DNA from: an uncultured bacterium
GTDB lineage: Bacteria; Cyanobacteriota; Vampirovibrionia; Obscuribacterales; Obscuribacteraceae
Assembly (NCBI GenBank): GCA_903835185.1
Contig: CAILLX010000038.1
Span: forward strand, 1-32,070
Reading direction: 5' to 3'
Length of the DNA stretch: 32,070 nucleotides
In this document: positions 17,370 through 25,433 of the stretch, one piece after another
Layout of the letters: each line of letters starts with the position of its first letter
How positions within the stretch are numbered: the first letter of the stretch is position 1
Notes under the pieces: generated by a model
Seen by the model: the letters and a program-made list of their open reading frames with translations, nothing else
Database searches by the model: none
What the model was told of the DNA's origin: nothing
Made by a program: the position numbers and the translations under genes

Positions 17370-17879
17370 TCAAGGAGCAGACTCTGAGCCTGATCGATCA
17401 GCCTTTGGATCCTGCTTGACAAAAGCAATCTCCGGCCGACCGGAAATACTAGCTGCAGGAGCCAGACTGACATCAGTCGGCAACAAAGCATCCATCACAG
17501 TGCTCAATGAAAGACATTCGGATAGTCCTACAAGAGTCTTCACACGTTGCCCATTACGAGCCACCAGAATTACAGTAGGAACCTCTTCTACACCAACTGC
17601 TTGAATGAGTCCCTCGTTTAGAGGATCGTCCACGCTAGCCTTTACCAGGCGAACGTCATTGTTATAACGAGAGACAGCTCTCTCCATGGACTCCAAACAA
17701 GCTCGCGTCTCTTTGCCGTAGCCAGCTGTAAACAAAAGAGCAAAATAGCTTGGTCTTTGTTTGAGCTGCGCAGCTTCTGATGCAGAAGTTGGACAGGTTG
17801 CCTGAAGAGCACAGGCAGGCTCGAGCAAACAGAAAACAACTCCCCAGATAATAATTGAAATAAAGGCAAGTTTTGCCAT
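17370..17879 (-). CDS. Exported thioredoxin-fold protein without CXXC
   Basis: This is a 169-residue protein. An N-terminal hydrophobic segment (about residues 3-22, ending ACA) suggests a signal peptide. The remainder follows a thioredoxin fold: a FALLFTAG strand, a helix starting KETRACLESMERAV, VRLVKASVDDPLNEGLIQAVGV, then EVPTVILVARNGQRVKTLVG with the conserved cis-Pro (VPT). At the active-site position the sequence is AGYGKETRAC, so the CXXC motif is missing and only one Cys remains. A redox role by the usual mechanism is therefore unlikely; a chaperone-like or binding role is possible. The ATG at 17879 is preferred because CGGAGG lies 9 bases upstream. A GTG at 17936 would add 19 residues before the signal. 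Confidence 0.7.
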   Translation of the reverse strand: MAKLAFISIIIWGVVFCLLEPACALQATCPTSASEAAQLKQRPSYFALLFTAGYGKETRACLESMERAVSRYNNDVRLVKASVDDPLNEGLIQAVGVEEVPTVILVARNGQRVKTLVGLSECLSLSTVMDALLPTDVSLAPAASISGRPEIAFVKQDPKADRSGSESAP

Positions 17880-18027
17880 AGCTGTAAGCCTCCGCATGAA
17901 GCGAAGTTGAAATTCAACCCAGATTGACCTCGACACTGTGATTATTCCCGAGAAATTACAGGTTTACACGATAATTCGCCTTTAAAGTACTTAATGATCT
18001 TGACAACATACTTCCACCGCTCAATGC

Positions 18028-18167
18028 CTGCACTAATAGTGCGTTTCCTAAATAACGCTTCACCTGTAGGGGCGAATTCTATCCGCCCGGACGCATGCAA
18101 TGAGCCCCTTGTATCTACGAACGGTCCGATTGTATCGATACTTTGGAAACGCACAACTAATGAGCAG
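18028..18167. repeat. Imperfect inverted repeat of about 140 bp between the thioredoxin-like gene and nagA
   Basis: Arms of about 30 bases match after reverse complementation, with an exact core GTGCGTTTCC (18039-18048) and GGAAACGCAC (18145-18154). A shared CTGC lies outside, at 18028-18031 and 18164-18167. The centre contains further short palindromes (GGGGCGAATTCTATCCGCCC and GGGGC...GCCCC). It could be a MITE-like non-autonomous element, a REP-type element or a bidirectional terminator after nagA. An 84-residue frame through it on the minus strand is not credible as a gene. Confidence 0.5.
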
Positions 18168-18170
18168 CCC

Positions 18171-19355
18171 TCAGCCGACAGCAACCAGTTTGCCACCTAA
18201 AACTACCTGCTTCACACATAGAGTCTGCTTGTCCCAGATGACCAGGTCGCCTGCATGCCCGGATTGCAGAAGTCCTAAATAAGGCTCCACACCTAGAGCA
18301 ATTGCTGGATTGTAGCTAGCCATCCGTATAGCTTCAGGGAATGTGGCTATCTCCCATTCCACAACATTCCGGACTGCCTGATCAAGCAGTAGTGATGATC
18401 CCACAAGCCCGCCGTTGCTTGTTCCAACCTGTGCTCTGTCTGTAACAAGGATGGTTCGCTCCACCCCTTTAATCTTAATGATGAGCTCAACTATAGCCGG
18501 ATCAACATGCAAACCATCGGCAATAACACAGCAGAATACCTGCGGATCAAGAAGGGCAGCTGTCACAGCCCCAGGAGCACGATGCGCCAGCGGCGGCAGA
18601 GCGTTAAAAGTGTGTGTCATCAGCCTGGCACCACATCTGAAAGCTTCTTTTGCCTGCGCCAGTGTGGCATTTGAATGACCGACAGAGACACAAACACCAC
18701 GTTCGGTCAAGAATTTAATAGACTCGCCACCAGGGTCGGTTTCTGGAGCAAGAGTAATTAGAGCCACAGCATCTGTCACCAGGTCGGCCACGGCATCTTT
18801 CGTCAACTGGCGAACCCACTGTTGCGGATGTACACCAGGTTTTTCCCTGGAGAGGAAAGGTCCTTCAAGATGCAGCCCAAGCATGCGCGCCAGCCCACAG
18901 GCAGCACTGTCTGATAACGCCTCAGACAGCAGTTCAGCCTGCCCTCCGCAATTTCCAGTCGCCTTACATACCCGAGCCCCAAGGCGTGTCAGCAAGGAAA
19001 TATTTTTCTTGAGATGCTCAATTTCATCAGTTATTAGTGTCGGCAGGAAGCTAGTAACGCCACAGTGAGCCATAGTTTTTCTTAAATTAATGATCTCTGC
19101 TTCATCTGGATCGCCCCAGAGATTACACTCCGGCCCACCATTCACCTGTAGATCGATAAGACCAGGGGTCACATAGCAACCATCGGCACTTAACACTTCG
19201 GCTCCAGGCTGCTCAGCTTCTTCAAACTGTGAGAGACTGGCAATGGTCTGCCCATTTAGGCTCAGAGTAGCAAAACGTTCGGCAACAGGAGTAATGAGGT
19301 GTCCACCAGTTACTACCAGTGTTGCCGAGGATTTAAGAGTGTTGAGTTGAGACAT
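18171..19355 (-). CDS. nagA: N-acetylglucosamine-6-phosphate deacetylase
   Basis: This 394-residue cytoplasmic amidohydrolase converts GlcNAc-6-phosphate to glucosamine-6-phosphate and acetate in amino-sugar and cell-wall recycling. The family motifs appear in order: VTPGLIDLQVNGG (the NagA-type Q-x-N in place of HxH), LHLEGPFLSREKPGVHP with the metal-binding Glu, SVGHSNA and THTFNALPPLAHRAPG with metal/substrate His, ADGLHVDP, ILVTD with the catalytic Asp, and the C-terminal SYNPAIALGV...GHAGDLVIWD. The length is normal. The ATG at 19355 has only a weak purine stretch upstream. No nagB or sugar transporter is adjacent, so it may serve peptidoglycan recycling independently. Confidence 0.93.
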   Translation of the reverse strand: MSQLNTLKSSATLVVTGGHLITPVAERFATLSLNGQTIASLSQFEEAEQPGAEVLSADGCYVTPGLIDLQVNGGPECNLWGDPDEAEIINLRKTMAHCGVTSFLPTLITDEIEHLKKNISLLTRLGARVCKATGNCGGQAELLSEALSDSAACGLARMLGLHLEGPFLSREKPGVHPQQWVRQLTKDAVADLVTDAVALITLAPETDPGGESIKFLTERGVCVSVGHSNATLAQAKEAFRCGARLMTHTFNALPPLAHRAPGAVTAALLDPQVFCCVIADGLHVDPAIVELIIKIKGVERTILVTDRAQVGTSNGGLVGSSLLLDQAVRNVVEWEIATFPEAIRMASYNPAIALGVEPYLGLLQSGHAGDLVIWDKQTLCVKQVVLGGKLVAVG

Positions 19356-19446
19356 CAGTTGAATTTCTGCTTCAATTTGGATTGGATGATAATCTGCATG
19401 GGAATATTAATGGTTGGAATGGCGTATCTACAAGGCCTATCCTTAA

Positions 19447-19977
19447 ATGGTTGATACAAACCCAACTTTAAATCCAGTCACCGGGCGCCAGTGGGACTTA
19501 AACTCACTAATAGAAAAGCTCCTAGAGCTTCAGGATGCCTTGTTGCAATCTCAGGAACGCAATATTATGCTTACAGCACAGACTCGTGAGCTGGAGCGCG
19601 TGGCCAGAGATGCAGAAGACTTGAAGTCTGAGCTGGCCAATCAGGGACAGCTACTGTCTGATAAAAGTCGAGAGAACAAGCATCTGCACCAAGAGCTCAC
19701 CAGAATGGCAGGGCTAATGGAAACCAGGATGCAAGAGGTTGAAGACTTAAAGACTGTAATTGGCGATCTGCAACATCAGCTTAAGACCTGTCAGTCAGAA
19801 CGTGACCTGTTAGCTGTCATGCTCACTGATGCCGAGCAGGCTGCCCGTCAGGTTAAGCGGGCTGATTCACTAAGCAGGGCTCCCGGAGCACCGACGCAAG
19901 AACTGTATCAGCCTGTCCAGGCAGAGACACAGAAAGCCGGCTGGATGAAATACTTAAAAGGAAAAGAGTCTCGTTAA
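19447..19977 (+). CDS. Coiled-coil protein of unknown function
   Basis: This 176-residue soluble protein is almost entirely heptad-rich from about residue 18 to 140 (leucine, glutamate, glutamine and lysine), for example LIEKLLELQDALLQSQERN and LHQELTRMAGLMETRMQEVEDLK. A disordered linker with Pro/Ala (about 145-160) leads to the short C-terminal motif GWMKYLKGKESR, possibly amphipathic. No family was recognised. It is divergent from nagA (91-base gap) and convergent with the repeat protein at 19983 (only 5 bases between stops). The ATG lacks a clear ribosome-binding site (AAGG about 10 bases upstream). It could be a structural or scaffold protein, but nothing in the neighbourhood identifies a partner. 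Confidence 0.7.
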   Translation: MVDTNPTLNPVTGRQWDLNSLIEKLLELQDALLQSQERNIMLTAQTRELERVARDAEDLKSELANQGQLLSDKSRENKHLHQELTRMAGLMETRMQEVEDLKTVIGDLQHQLKTCQSERDLLAVMLTDAEQAARQVKRADSLSRAPGAPTQELYQPVQAETQKAGWMKYLKGKESR

Positions 19978-19982
19978 CCTGA

Positions 19983-20507
19983 TTAATGTTTGACGGGACT
20001 ACCAATGTCACCTTGTAGATTAGGATCCCCCAGAGGAGTCAACGGATCTGCCGGAGCATTTATCCTATTGTCCAGCGTCTGGCTAGGGCTACCTGGCAAT
20101 TTCTTAGGTGAAAACAATGCTTGCAGCGCATTGGACGCCCCGCTTAAGTTGACAGTTGTTGTCCTGCGACCAAAGAAGCCTTTCTTTGTAGTAACCGAGT
20201 CACCGAGAATATCCTGCCCTTTTATGTCAGAACCTCCTAACCAGCCACGCTTTCTTGCAAACTGGTTGCCAAGAACATTGACTTCAGTTTCTTTGCTGCC
20301 AAAGAGTCCTTTCTTCTGAACAAACTTGTCGCCCAGCCGATCTTTGACTTCACTGTCAGTGCGACCCCAAAAACCGTGCTTAATTTTCACCTGCTCGCCG
20401 GAGCCATCCGTAACTGTCCAGTCATTGCCACGGGCTAAACCAGCTGAACTATTGGCAAAGCAAACAAAAAGGGAAAGGGCTAAATATATACTCACTGAAC
20501 GCATCAT
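19983..20507 (-). CDS. Secreted protein with four 22-residue repeats
   Basis: This 174-residue protein has a signal peptide (about residues 1-25). Residues 40-125 consist of four tandem repeats of 21-23 residues with the pattern (K)K-x-G-(F/L)-(F/W)-G-x-x-x-(S/T)-E-V-x-x-LG-(D/N)-x-(F/V). Examples are KKGLFGSKETEVNVLG and KKGFFGRRTTTVNLSG. A Pro/Asp-rich tail follows. No named family was recognised; a beta-strand repeat fold in the periplasm or on the surface is likely. AAAGGAGG sits 11 bases upstream of the first of two consecutive ATGs, which supports the start at 20507. It is convergent with the coiled-coil gene and divergent from meaB. Confidence 0.78.
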   Translation of the reverse strand: MMRSVSIYLALSLFVCFANSSAGLARGNDWTVTDGSGEQVKIKHGFWGRTDSEVKDRLGDKFVQKKGLFGSKETEVNVLGNQFARKRGWLGGSDIKGQDILGDSVTTKKGFFGRRTTTVNLSGASNALQALFSPKKLPGSPSQTLDNRINAPADPLTPLGDPNLQGDIGSPVKH

Positions 20508-20735
20508 TAACTATATGCCTCCTTTCCTGGCGAACTGCTTATAAGTCTGACTTAGCGGTCCTTCATTTGTTCCCTGCCCTTATAAGATTACTCATCTTCT
20601 TTTGATTGATGGCAACAGAGGAGACAGACAAATTATGATTAAACGGCTCCTCAGGTTACACCACTGTTACTCCGTTGTCTGTTGAGGTTGTCCACTTGTT
20701 AAAATCAATACTGTAGATCTGGCTGCATAAGAATT
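20508..20735. other. Divergent intergenic region
   Basis: This 228-base gap lies between the repeat-protein gene (leftward) and meaB (rightward). It holds the ribosome-binding site for the leftward gene and short inverted motifs: GAGGAG (20618-20623) with CTCCTC (20647-20652), and CAGACAA with TTGTCTG further right. Promoters for both genes should lie here, but no strong -35/-10 pair was identified. Confidence 0.4.
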
Positions 20736-21692
20736 TTGGATAACAACTTGGAGACACTTACTGCACAGCTGTTAGCTGGTAACAAACGGGCACTGGCCCG
20801 GGCCCTTACTATTGTTGAGGATGGTGGGAAAGATGCCTGTTCTGTTGTCAGGCAGCTCTTCCCTTATAGCGGCAAGGCTCATCTCATTGGCATTACAGGC
20901 TCGCCAGGTGTTGGTAAATCGACCCTGGTAGACGCACTTGTAACTGAAATTCGCAAGGCAGATCTCAAAGTTGCTGTAATCGCCACAGACCCGACCAGCC
21001 CTTTTACCGGCGGCGCAATTTTAGGCGATCGTATTCGCATGCAAGCCCACACTCTTGATCAAAACGTCTTTATTAGATCGATGGCCAATAGAGGACATGC
21101 AGGTGGAACATCGCTGGCTATCTATGATGCTGTCCGCATGCTTGAAGCGTTTGGCTATGAGATTATCATTATTGAGACAGTTGGTGTCGGACAGACAGAA
21201 CTGTCCATAGCAAAGACGGCCGATACCACCATACTTGTCTTAATGCCTGGATCAGGTGATGAGATTCAAGCAATCAAGTCTGGCATTATGGAAATAGGTG
21301 ATTTATTTGTAGTCAACAAAGGCGATCTACCTGGCGCCCACAAGACAGCATCAGAAATTAGTTACAGCCTCGAGCTAGCTCAACACTTCCCGGGCTGGAC
21401 ACCGCCTGTCTTAGTAAGCATTGCCGAAACAGGAGCAGGGCTGGACGAAATCTGGCAGGCAGTAGGAAAGCATCGCCAGTACCTGCTTGAATCAGGGATG
21501 CTTGAAGAGCGGCGTAAAGCCAAGGTAGCCGCTGAACTTGAAGAGCTGGTTTCTGAGATAGTGAGAACCAATTTGAAAGCTTCGCTAGAGCATTCACATA
21601 TTCAGGAGTTATTGCATCAGGTGCTCGCTCGAGAAGTTGATCCACACTCTGCTGCCGAGAACCTGATAAAAGAGCTCTTTGGCTCAAACTGA
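20736..21692 (+). CDS. meaB: MeaB/ArgK-type G3E-family P-loop GTPase
   Basis: This 318-residue GTPase protects and reactivates adenosylcobalamin-dependent methylmalonyl-CoA mutase in MeaB-type systems. Motifs in order: GSPGVGKSTLVDAL (Walker A, about residue 55), ATDPTSPFTGGAILGDRIRM, FIRSMANRGHAGGTS, IIIETVGVGQTE (switch/Walker B) and VVNKGD (base specificity). A helical C-terminal dimerisation region follows. The length is normal. The start is TTG at 20736; the N-terminus aligns sensibly with family members, but there is no good Shine-Dalgarno sequence, so the exact start is uncertain. No mutase gene is within the window, so the client protein must be encoded elsewhere. Confidence 0.9.
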   Translation: MDNNLETLTAQLLAGNKRALARALTIVEDGGKDACSVVRQLFPYSGKAHLIGITGSPGVGKSTLVDALVTEIRKADLKVAVIATDPTSPFTGGAILGDRIRMQAHTLDQNVFIRSMANRGHAGGTSLAIYDAVRMLEAFGYEIIIIETVGVGQTELSIAKTADTTILVLMPGSGDEIQAIKSGIMEIGDLFVVNKGDLPGAHKTASEISYSLELAQHFPGWTPPVLVSIAETGAGLDEIWQAVGKHRQYLLESGMLEERRKAKVAAELEELVSEIVRTNLKASLEHSHIQELLHQVLAREVDPHSAAENLIKELFGSN

Positions 21693-21698
21693 AGTTAA

Positions 21699-21825
21699 CA
21701 GCCGGAACATTGCCAACTGAAGATAACATCGGTGTGCGCACAATTGCTGGCACAACTGCATTTACTCTGATATTCAGCGGTGCCAGCTCAATTGCCAGCG
21801 ATCGAGTCAGAGATAGTACTTTCAC
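21699..21825 (-). pseudogene. Remnant of a short-chain dehydrogenase/reductase
   Basis: On the minus strand just past meaB the translation contains VLSLTRSLAIELAPLNIRVN followed by AVVPAIVRTPML. This is the signature of the region after the catalytic YxxxK helix in classical short-chain dehydrogenases (usually ...LTRSLAxELAPxxIRVNAVxPG.vxTPM). Only about 42 residues are recognisable. The upstream part (cofactor-binding Rossmann motif, catalytic Ser and Tyr) is absent, and downstream the frame runs into the antisense of meaB. It is a decayed gene fragment left between meaB and the permease. Confidence 0.6.
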
Positions 21826-21900
21826 TATAGTCATTTGTTGCCTAAGCCGTTCGCACATCTCTGCTATAAAGCGAGGTCGCACCGACTGTCCAATGCAAGC

Positions 21901-23346
21901 TTATCTATTACTGCGCCGCCAGAGGAAATATGCTGGCAGACCAGAGACAATAATCAACAAGCCGGCACCACAATATTTGGGCGCAAGACAGATCTGTCCG
22001 ATAAGGACCAAAGTGGCAAAGAGGATATAGACTGCAGGCAGAAACGGGTAGGCCGGAACCCTGTATGGACGATCATGCTGCTTCTTCTTGCACCTTAATA
22101 CGAAGACAGCAGCTACAGTGGCCACATAAAAAAGTAGAGCAGCAAAAACTACATACTCCAAAAGATTGCTATAGGTTCCAGATGTTGCCAGCAGGCAGGC
22201 CCAGAGCCCTTGCAGAAGCAAACCAAACACAGGTACGTTGGTTGACTTATTAAGATAGCCGGCACGCTTAAAAAAGAGACCGTCGCGTGACATCGCATAA
22301 TATGCGCGTGGTCCGGCAAGAATTAGTCCATTGAGACAACCGAAAGTTGAAATTATAATTGCTGCAGCCATTACCACCTGCCCAGAAGATCCCATAATCA
22401 TCTCAGCTACTGCTGTAGCAACCCTGTCTTCAGTTGCCCAGGATATGCCGCGACCCAGAATACTGGCACTTTCCGGCGTGCCATGCATAGGTAAGATCAA
22501 GAGATAGACAACGTTAGCTAGAACATATAAAAGCACAACAAGAGCTGTACCGAAAGCAAGGCTGCGAGGCAAGACTTTCTCTGCATTCTTGACCTCATCA
22601 CCAGCAAAAGTTATGTTGTTCCAGGCATCGCATGAGAACAGAGCACCCACCATAGCCAGACCCAGTACTCCCAGGAACTTGATCCCAGTTAACGGATTGC
22701 CGCCCACATCATGCGGTTGCCAAAAGTCTGTCAAGTTAACCGGTATGCCATGAAACTTTGACCAGCAAACCAGACCAAGAAGAATCAGCCCAGCAAGCGC
22801 CGCCACCTTAGTAATAGTAAAAGTTGTTTGAATCACTTTAGCTGTGCGCAGACTCAGACAGTTGACAGCTGTCAATACAACAATCAGACCTACTGCAACC
22901 AGTTGCACAGTGGAGAATTTCCAGAAAGGCAGTGCCAGCAAAACGTTGCTCTGCGAGACACCTGGAGCAAAAACTCCCAGAAATTTAGCAAAGGCTACTG
23001 CAACAGCTGCGATAGTTCCACACTGGATAACAGTAAAAAGTGTCCAACCATAAAGGAAGCCAGCAAGGGGTCCGTAAGCCTCGCGCAGAAAAACATACTG
23101 CCCACCTGCACGGGGGAACATAGACGCCAGCTCGCTGTAACTAAGCGCAGCCATCACAGTAAGTGCACCGGCCATGAGCCAGCAGACAAGCAACCAGCCA
23201 GGAGAGCCAACTTGCCGGGCTGTTTCAGCAGATACGATAAAGATACCAGAACCGATCATCGACCCGACAACAATAGCTGTAGCATCAAGAAGGCTCAGCT
23301 CACGGGAAAAATGTCCGCCTTTGACACTATTATCTTGATTTGGCAT
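21901..23346 (-). CDS. APC-superfamily amino-acid permease
   Basis: This 481-residue inner-membrane transporter has about 12 hydrophobic segments. The first carries GSMIGSGIFIVS, the unwound substrate-binding helix signature of the amino acid-polyamine-organocation family. SYSELASMFPRAGGQYVFLREAYGP and SCDAWNNITFAGDEVKN follow, as in LAT-type and SteT-like members. The start has a charged cytoplasmic N-terminus (about 15 residues). The substrate cannot be assigned from sequence alone; neutral amino acids or antiport are typical for this branch. It is a single gene with its own upstream gap of 337 bases, and no operon partner is evident. Confidence 0.88.
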   Translation of the reverse strand: MPNQDNSVKGGHFSRELSLLDATAIVVGSMIGSGIFIVSAETARQVGSPGWLLVCWLMAGALTVMAALSYSELASMFPRAGGQYVFLREAYGPLAGFLYGWTLFTVIQCGTIAAVAVAFAKFLGVFAPGVSQSNVLLALPFWKFSTVQLVAVGLIVVLTAVNCLSLRTAKVIQTTFTITKVAALAGLILLGLVCWSKFHGIPVNLTDFWQPHDVGGNPLTGIKFLGVLGLAMVGALFSCDAWNNITFAGDEVKNAEKVLPRSLAFGTALVVLLYVLANVVYLLILPMHGTPESASILGRGISWATEDRVATAVAEMIMGSSGQVVMAAAIIISTFGCLNGLILAGPRAYYAMSRDGLFFKRAGYLNKSTNVPVFGLLLQGLWACLLATSGTYSNLLEYVVFAALLFYVATVAAVFVLRCKKKQHDRPYRVPAYPFLPAVYILFATLVLIGQICLAPKYCGAGLLIIVSGLPAYFLWRRSNR

Positions 23347-23683
23347 GACTCTTGGACACCTTTATTGAGCACCGGAAAGCCTTCTTGTAACACCCGTATC
23401 TTTTCAGCAGAGGTAATCGCTTGCCAATGAGGCAACTACAGTGAGAAGCGCCGATATGCTGCATTGAAATACCAGATGTCTAAGCAGTTGCCTAACTAAT
23501 TACACTTAACTTTCTGGAGAACGGCATGGTGGGGCAGCTATGCGAAATCTTACTGTAATGTCATCAAATGTATATGCGAACGCTATGCAGTTTGGCTTGA
23601 CTTGCTGTTTTCAGACCAATACGATTTCAAAGTAACTCTGTGTAAATGGTGGTGCCCGTCAGCCACCCTACACACACGCAAAG
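23347..23683. other. Divergent intergenic region between permease and minC
   Basis: This 337-base gap carries no gene. It contains the strong promoter at 23597-23625 reading toward minC. The leftward permease promoter should also lie here but was not resolved. No riboswitch-like structure was recognised. Confidence 0.5.
23597..23625 (+). promoter_or_regulatory. Sigma-70-type promoter of the minCDE-rodA operon
   Basis: TTGACT (23597-23602) and TACGAT (23620-23625) are separated by exactly 17 bases, close to the housekeeping consensus. The predicted transcription start is near 23632, giving a leader of roughly 65 bases before minC. Confidence 0.6.
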
Positions 23684-23698
23684 GTGTCGTTGATTTGC

Positions 23699-24559
23699 AT
23701 GCCTAAGATTGCCATTATTAGTCAGCAGGATAAAGGTGTTCTCATCGATGTAGGTGGGTGCTCAACCTTGCAGGAGGTCACTCAACAGCTCATCTCCACT
23801 TTACAGATCTCCTCCGAGTTCTGGGCCGGGATGAATATCGATTTAAATCTGGGTGAACTTAAGCTTTCCGAAACTGAAGTTTCGCAAATTCTCTCCATAG
23901 CCGCCGAGGTTGGTATCAAACCGCACCAGATCTTCGCCAGCAACGCTGCGACAAAAGAAGCGTTAGCTACTCATAAAGTATTAGTAGGAACCGGTCGACC
24001 AATGACCCTGGCAGTAGGACCGCTCGCAACAGAGCCTCTGGAGCCAGCAGCAACCCACGCCCAGCCGGACAGTGGCAACATAAGAGATGCAGCAGGTGCA
24101 GTGCCTGCTCCAGCTGCAACTGAAGTACACACTGCCAGCAACAACGACGCAAACGCGACATGCACCGCCAGTGGTGCTGCTGTAGAGCCTGATGCCAGTT
24201 CAACAGCTCCAGCACCGCCGGCCATCTTGTACTTGCGCCAGACGTTGCGATCAGGTCAGTCTGTCAGTCATCAGGGGCATCTCATTATTATTGGCGATGT
24301 CAATCCAGGCGCCGAAGTTAGGGCTGACGGAGACATAACTGTATGGGGTGCTTTGCGCGGAGTAGCTCATGCTGGACTCAACGGAAATACTTGCGCTGAG
24401 ATTAGAGCTTTGCGACTGGAGCCAATTCAATTGAGAATAGCTCACGCAATCGCCCGCTCGCCTGATCGTCCACATAAAACTACTCAGAGCCGCACAGGTC
24501 CTGAGACAGCCAGAGTGATCAATGGCACTATTCGTATTACAGCAAACAATCCTGATTAA
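23699..24559 (+). CDS. minC: Septum-site determining protein MinC
   Basis: This 286-residue inhibitor of FtsZ polymerisation acts with MinD at the cell poles. The C-terminal domain is unmistakable: LRSGQSVSHQGHLIIIGDVN, GAEVRADGDITVWGALRGVAHAG and ALRLEPIQLRIAHAIARSPD, the beta-helical MinC_C domain that binds MinD. The N-terminal about 95 residues fit MinC_N. The two domains are joined by an unusually Ala/Thr/Pro-rich linker (about residues 100-180) that looks disordered. The ATG at 23699 follows AAAGGTG at 12 bases; a GTG at 23684 would add five residues. It is the first gene of minC-minD-minE-rodA, 45 bases ahead of minD. Confidence 0.92.
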   Translation: MPKIAIISQQDKGVLIDVGGCSTLQEVTQQLISTLQISSEFWAGMNIDLNLGELKLSETEVSQILSIAAEVGIKPHQIFASNAATKEALATHKVLVGTGRPMTLAVGPLATEPLEPAATHAQPDSGNIRDAAGAVPAPAATEVHTASNNDANATCTASGAAVEPDASSTAPAPPAILYLRQTLRSGQSVSHQGHLIIIGDVNPGAEVRADGDITVWGALRGVAHAGLNGNTCAEIRALRLEPIQLRIAHAIARSPDRPHKTTQSRTGPETARVINGTIRITANNPD

Positions 24560-24604
24560 CTCCGATCTTGTGTCGATCCTTCACAATAGCAAAGGGAATA
24601 GAGA

Positions 24605-25417
24605 ATGAGTGGCAGAGTCATAGTTATCACCTCCGGCAAAGGTGGCGTTGGTAAGACAACTGCTTCCGCCAATATAGGAGTGTCGCTTGCTCAGACAGGG
24701 GTCTCCGTTGCCATGGTGGACATGGACATAGGATTGCGCAACCTGGACATTCTTATGGGTCTGGAAAACCGTGTTGTCTACAACCTCGTGGATGTTGTGG
24801 AAGAGCGTTGCAAGCTCAGACAGGCTCTCGTGAAAGACAAGCGGTTGCCAAATCTATGCCTGCTTCCTGCAGCCCAGACACGCGACAAGAGTGCCGTCAA
24901 CGCCGAGCAGATGAAAAAGCTCTGCGGAGAACTTAAAGCACTCTTCGATTATGTCATTGTAGACAGCCCTGCCGGCATTGAGAGCGGGTTCCAGAATGCG
25001 GTAGCAGGCGCCGAAGAGGCTATCGTCATTACTACTCCAGAGATGTCTGCAGTGCGCGATGCTGATCGCATAGTAGGTCTTCTGGAGGCGCGCAAAGAGG
25101 AGATCAGCCAGTACCGTCTGGTACTCAACCGGGTGCGACCGGGAATGATCCGCACTAACGACATGATGAGTGTCGAAGATGTGCTCGAGATTCTGTCAGT
25201 CAAACTGTTAGGCGTTGTGCCTGAAGACGAACAGATTATTGTTTCCACAAATAAAGGTGAGCCGATTGCCGGCACTGACAATATCCGCTCCGGATTGGCC
25301 TTCCGTAATATTGCCAGGCGCTTGCGCGGGGAAGACGTGCCTTTTATGGATCTTGACGAACTAAACGCCAATTGGTTTGGCAAGGTCGTCAAGTTCTTTG
25401 CCCCGGCCCGGGTTTAG
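24605..25417 (+). CDS. minD: Septum-site determining ATPase MinD
   Basis: This 270-residue membrane-cycling ATPase recruits MinC and is displaced by MinE. A deviant Walker A motif GKGGVGKTT (residues 11-19), DMDIGLRNLD (about 39-48), the Walker B strand YVIVDSPAG and the NRVRPGM base-recognition region are all present. The C-terminus NWFGKVVKFFAPARV forms the amphipathic membrane-targeting helix expected of MinD. The length is typical (about 265-270). The ATG follows AAAGGGAATAGAGA. minE begins 16 bases later, so the two are co-translated. Confidence 0.97.
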   Translation: MSGRVIVITSGKGGVGKTTASANIGVSLAQTGVSVAMVDMDIGLRNLDILMGLENRVVYNLVDVVEERCKLRQALVKDKRLPNLCLLPAAQTRDKSAVNAEQMKKLCGELKALFDYVIVDSPAGIESGFQNAVAGAEEAIVITTPEMSAVRDADRIVGLLEARKEEISQYRLVLNRVRPGMIRTNDMMSVEDVLEILSVKLLGVVPEDEQIIVSTNKGEPIAGTDNIRSGLAFRNIARRLRGEDVPFMDLDELNANWFGKVVKFFAPARV

Positions 25418-25433
25418 GTAGGGAGGAGCTAAC

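Noticed and set aside
17942..18196. 84-residue minus-strand frame upstream of the thioredoxin-like gene
   Set aside because: It runs through the imperfect inverted repeat, overlaps the nagA stop and shows no protein-like features.
22828..23430. 200-residue plus-strand frame
   Set aside because: It is antisense to the well-supported amino-acid permease and lacks any motif.
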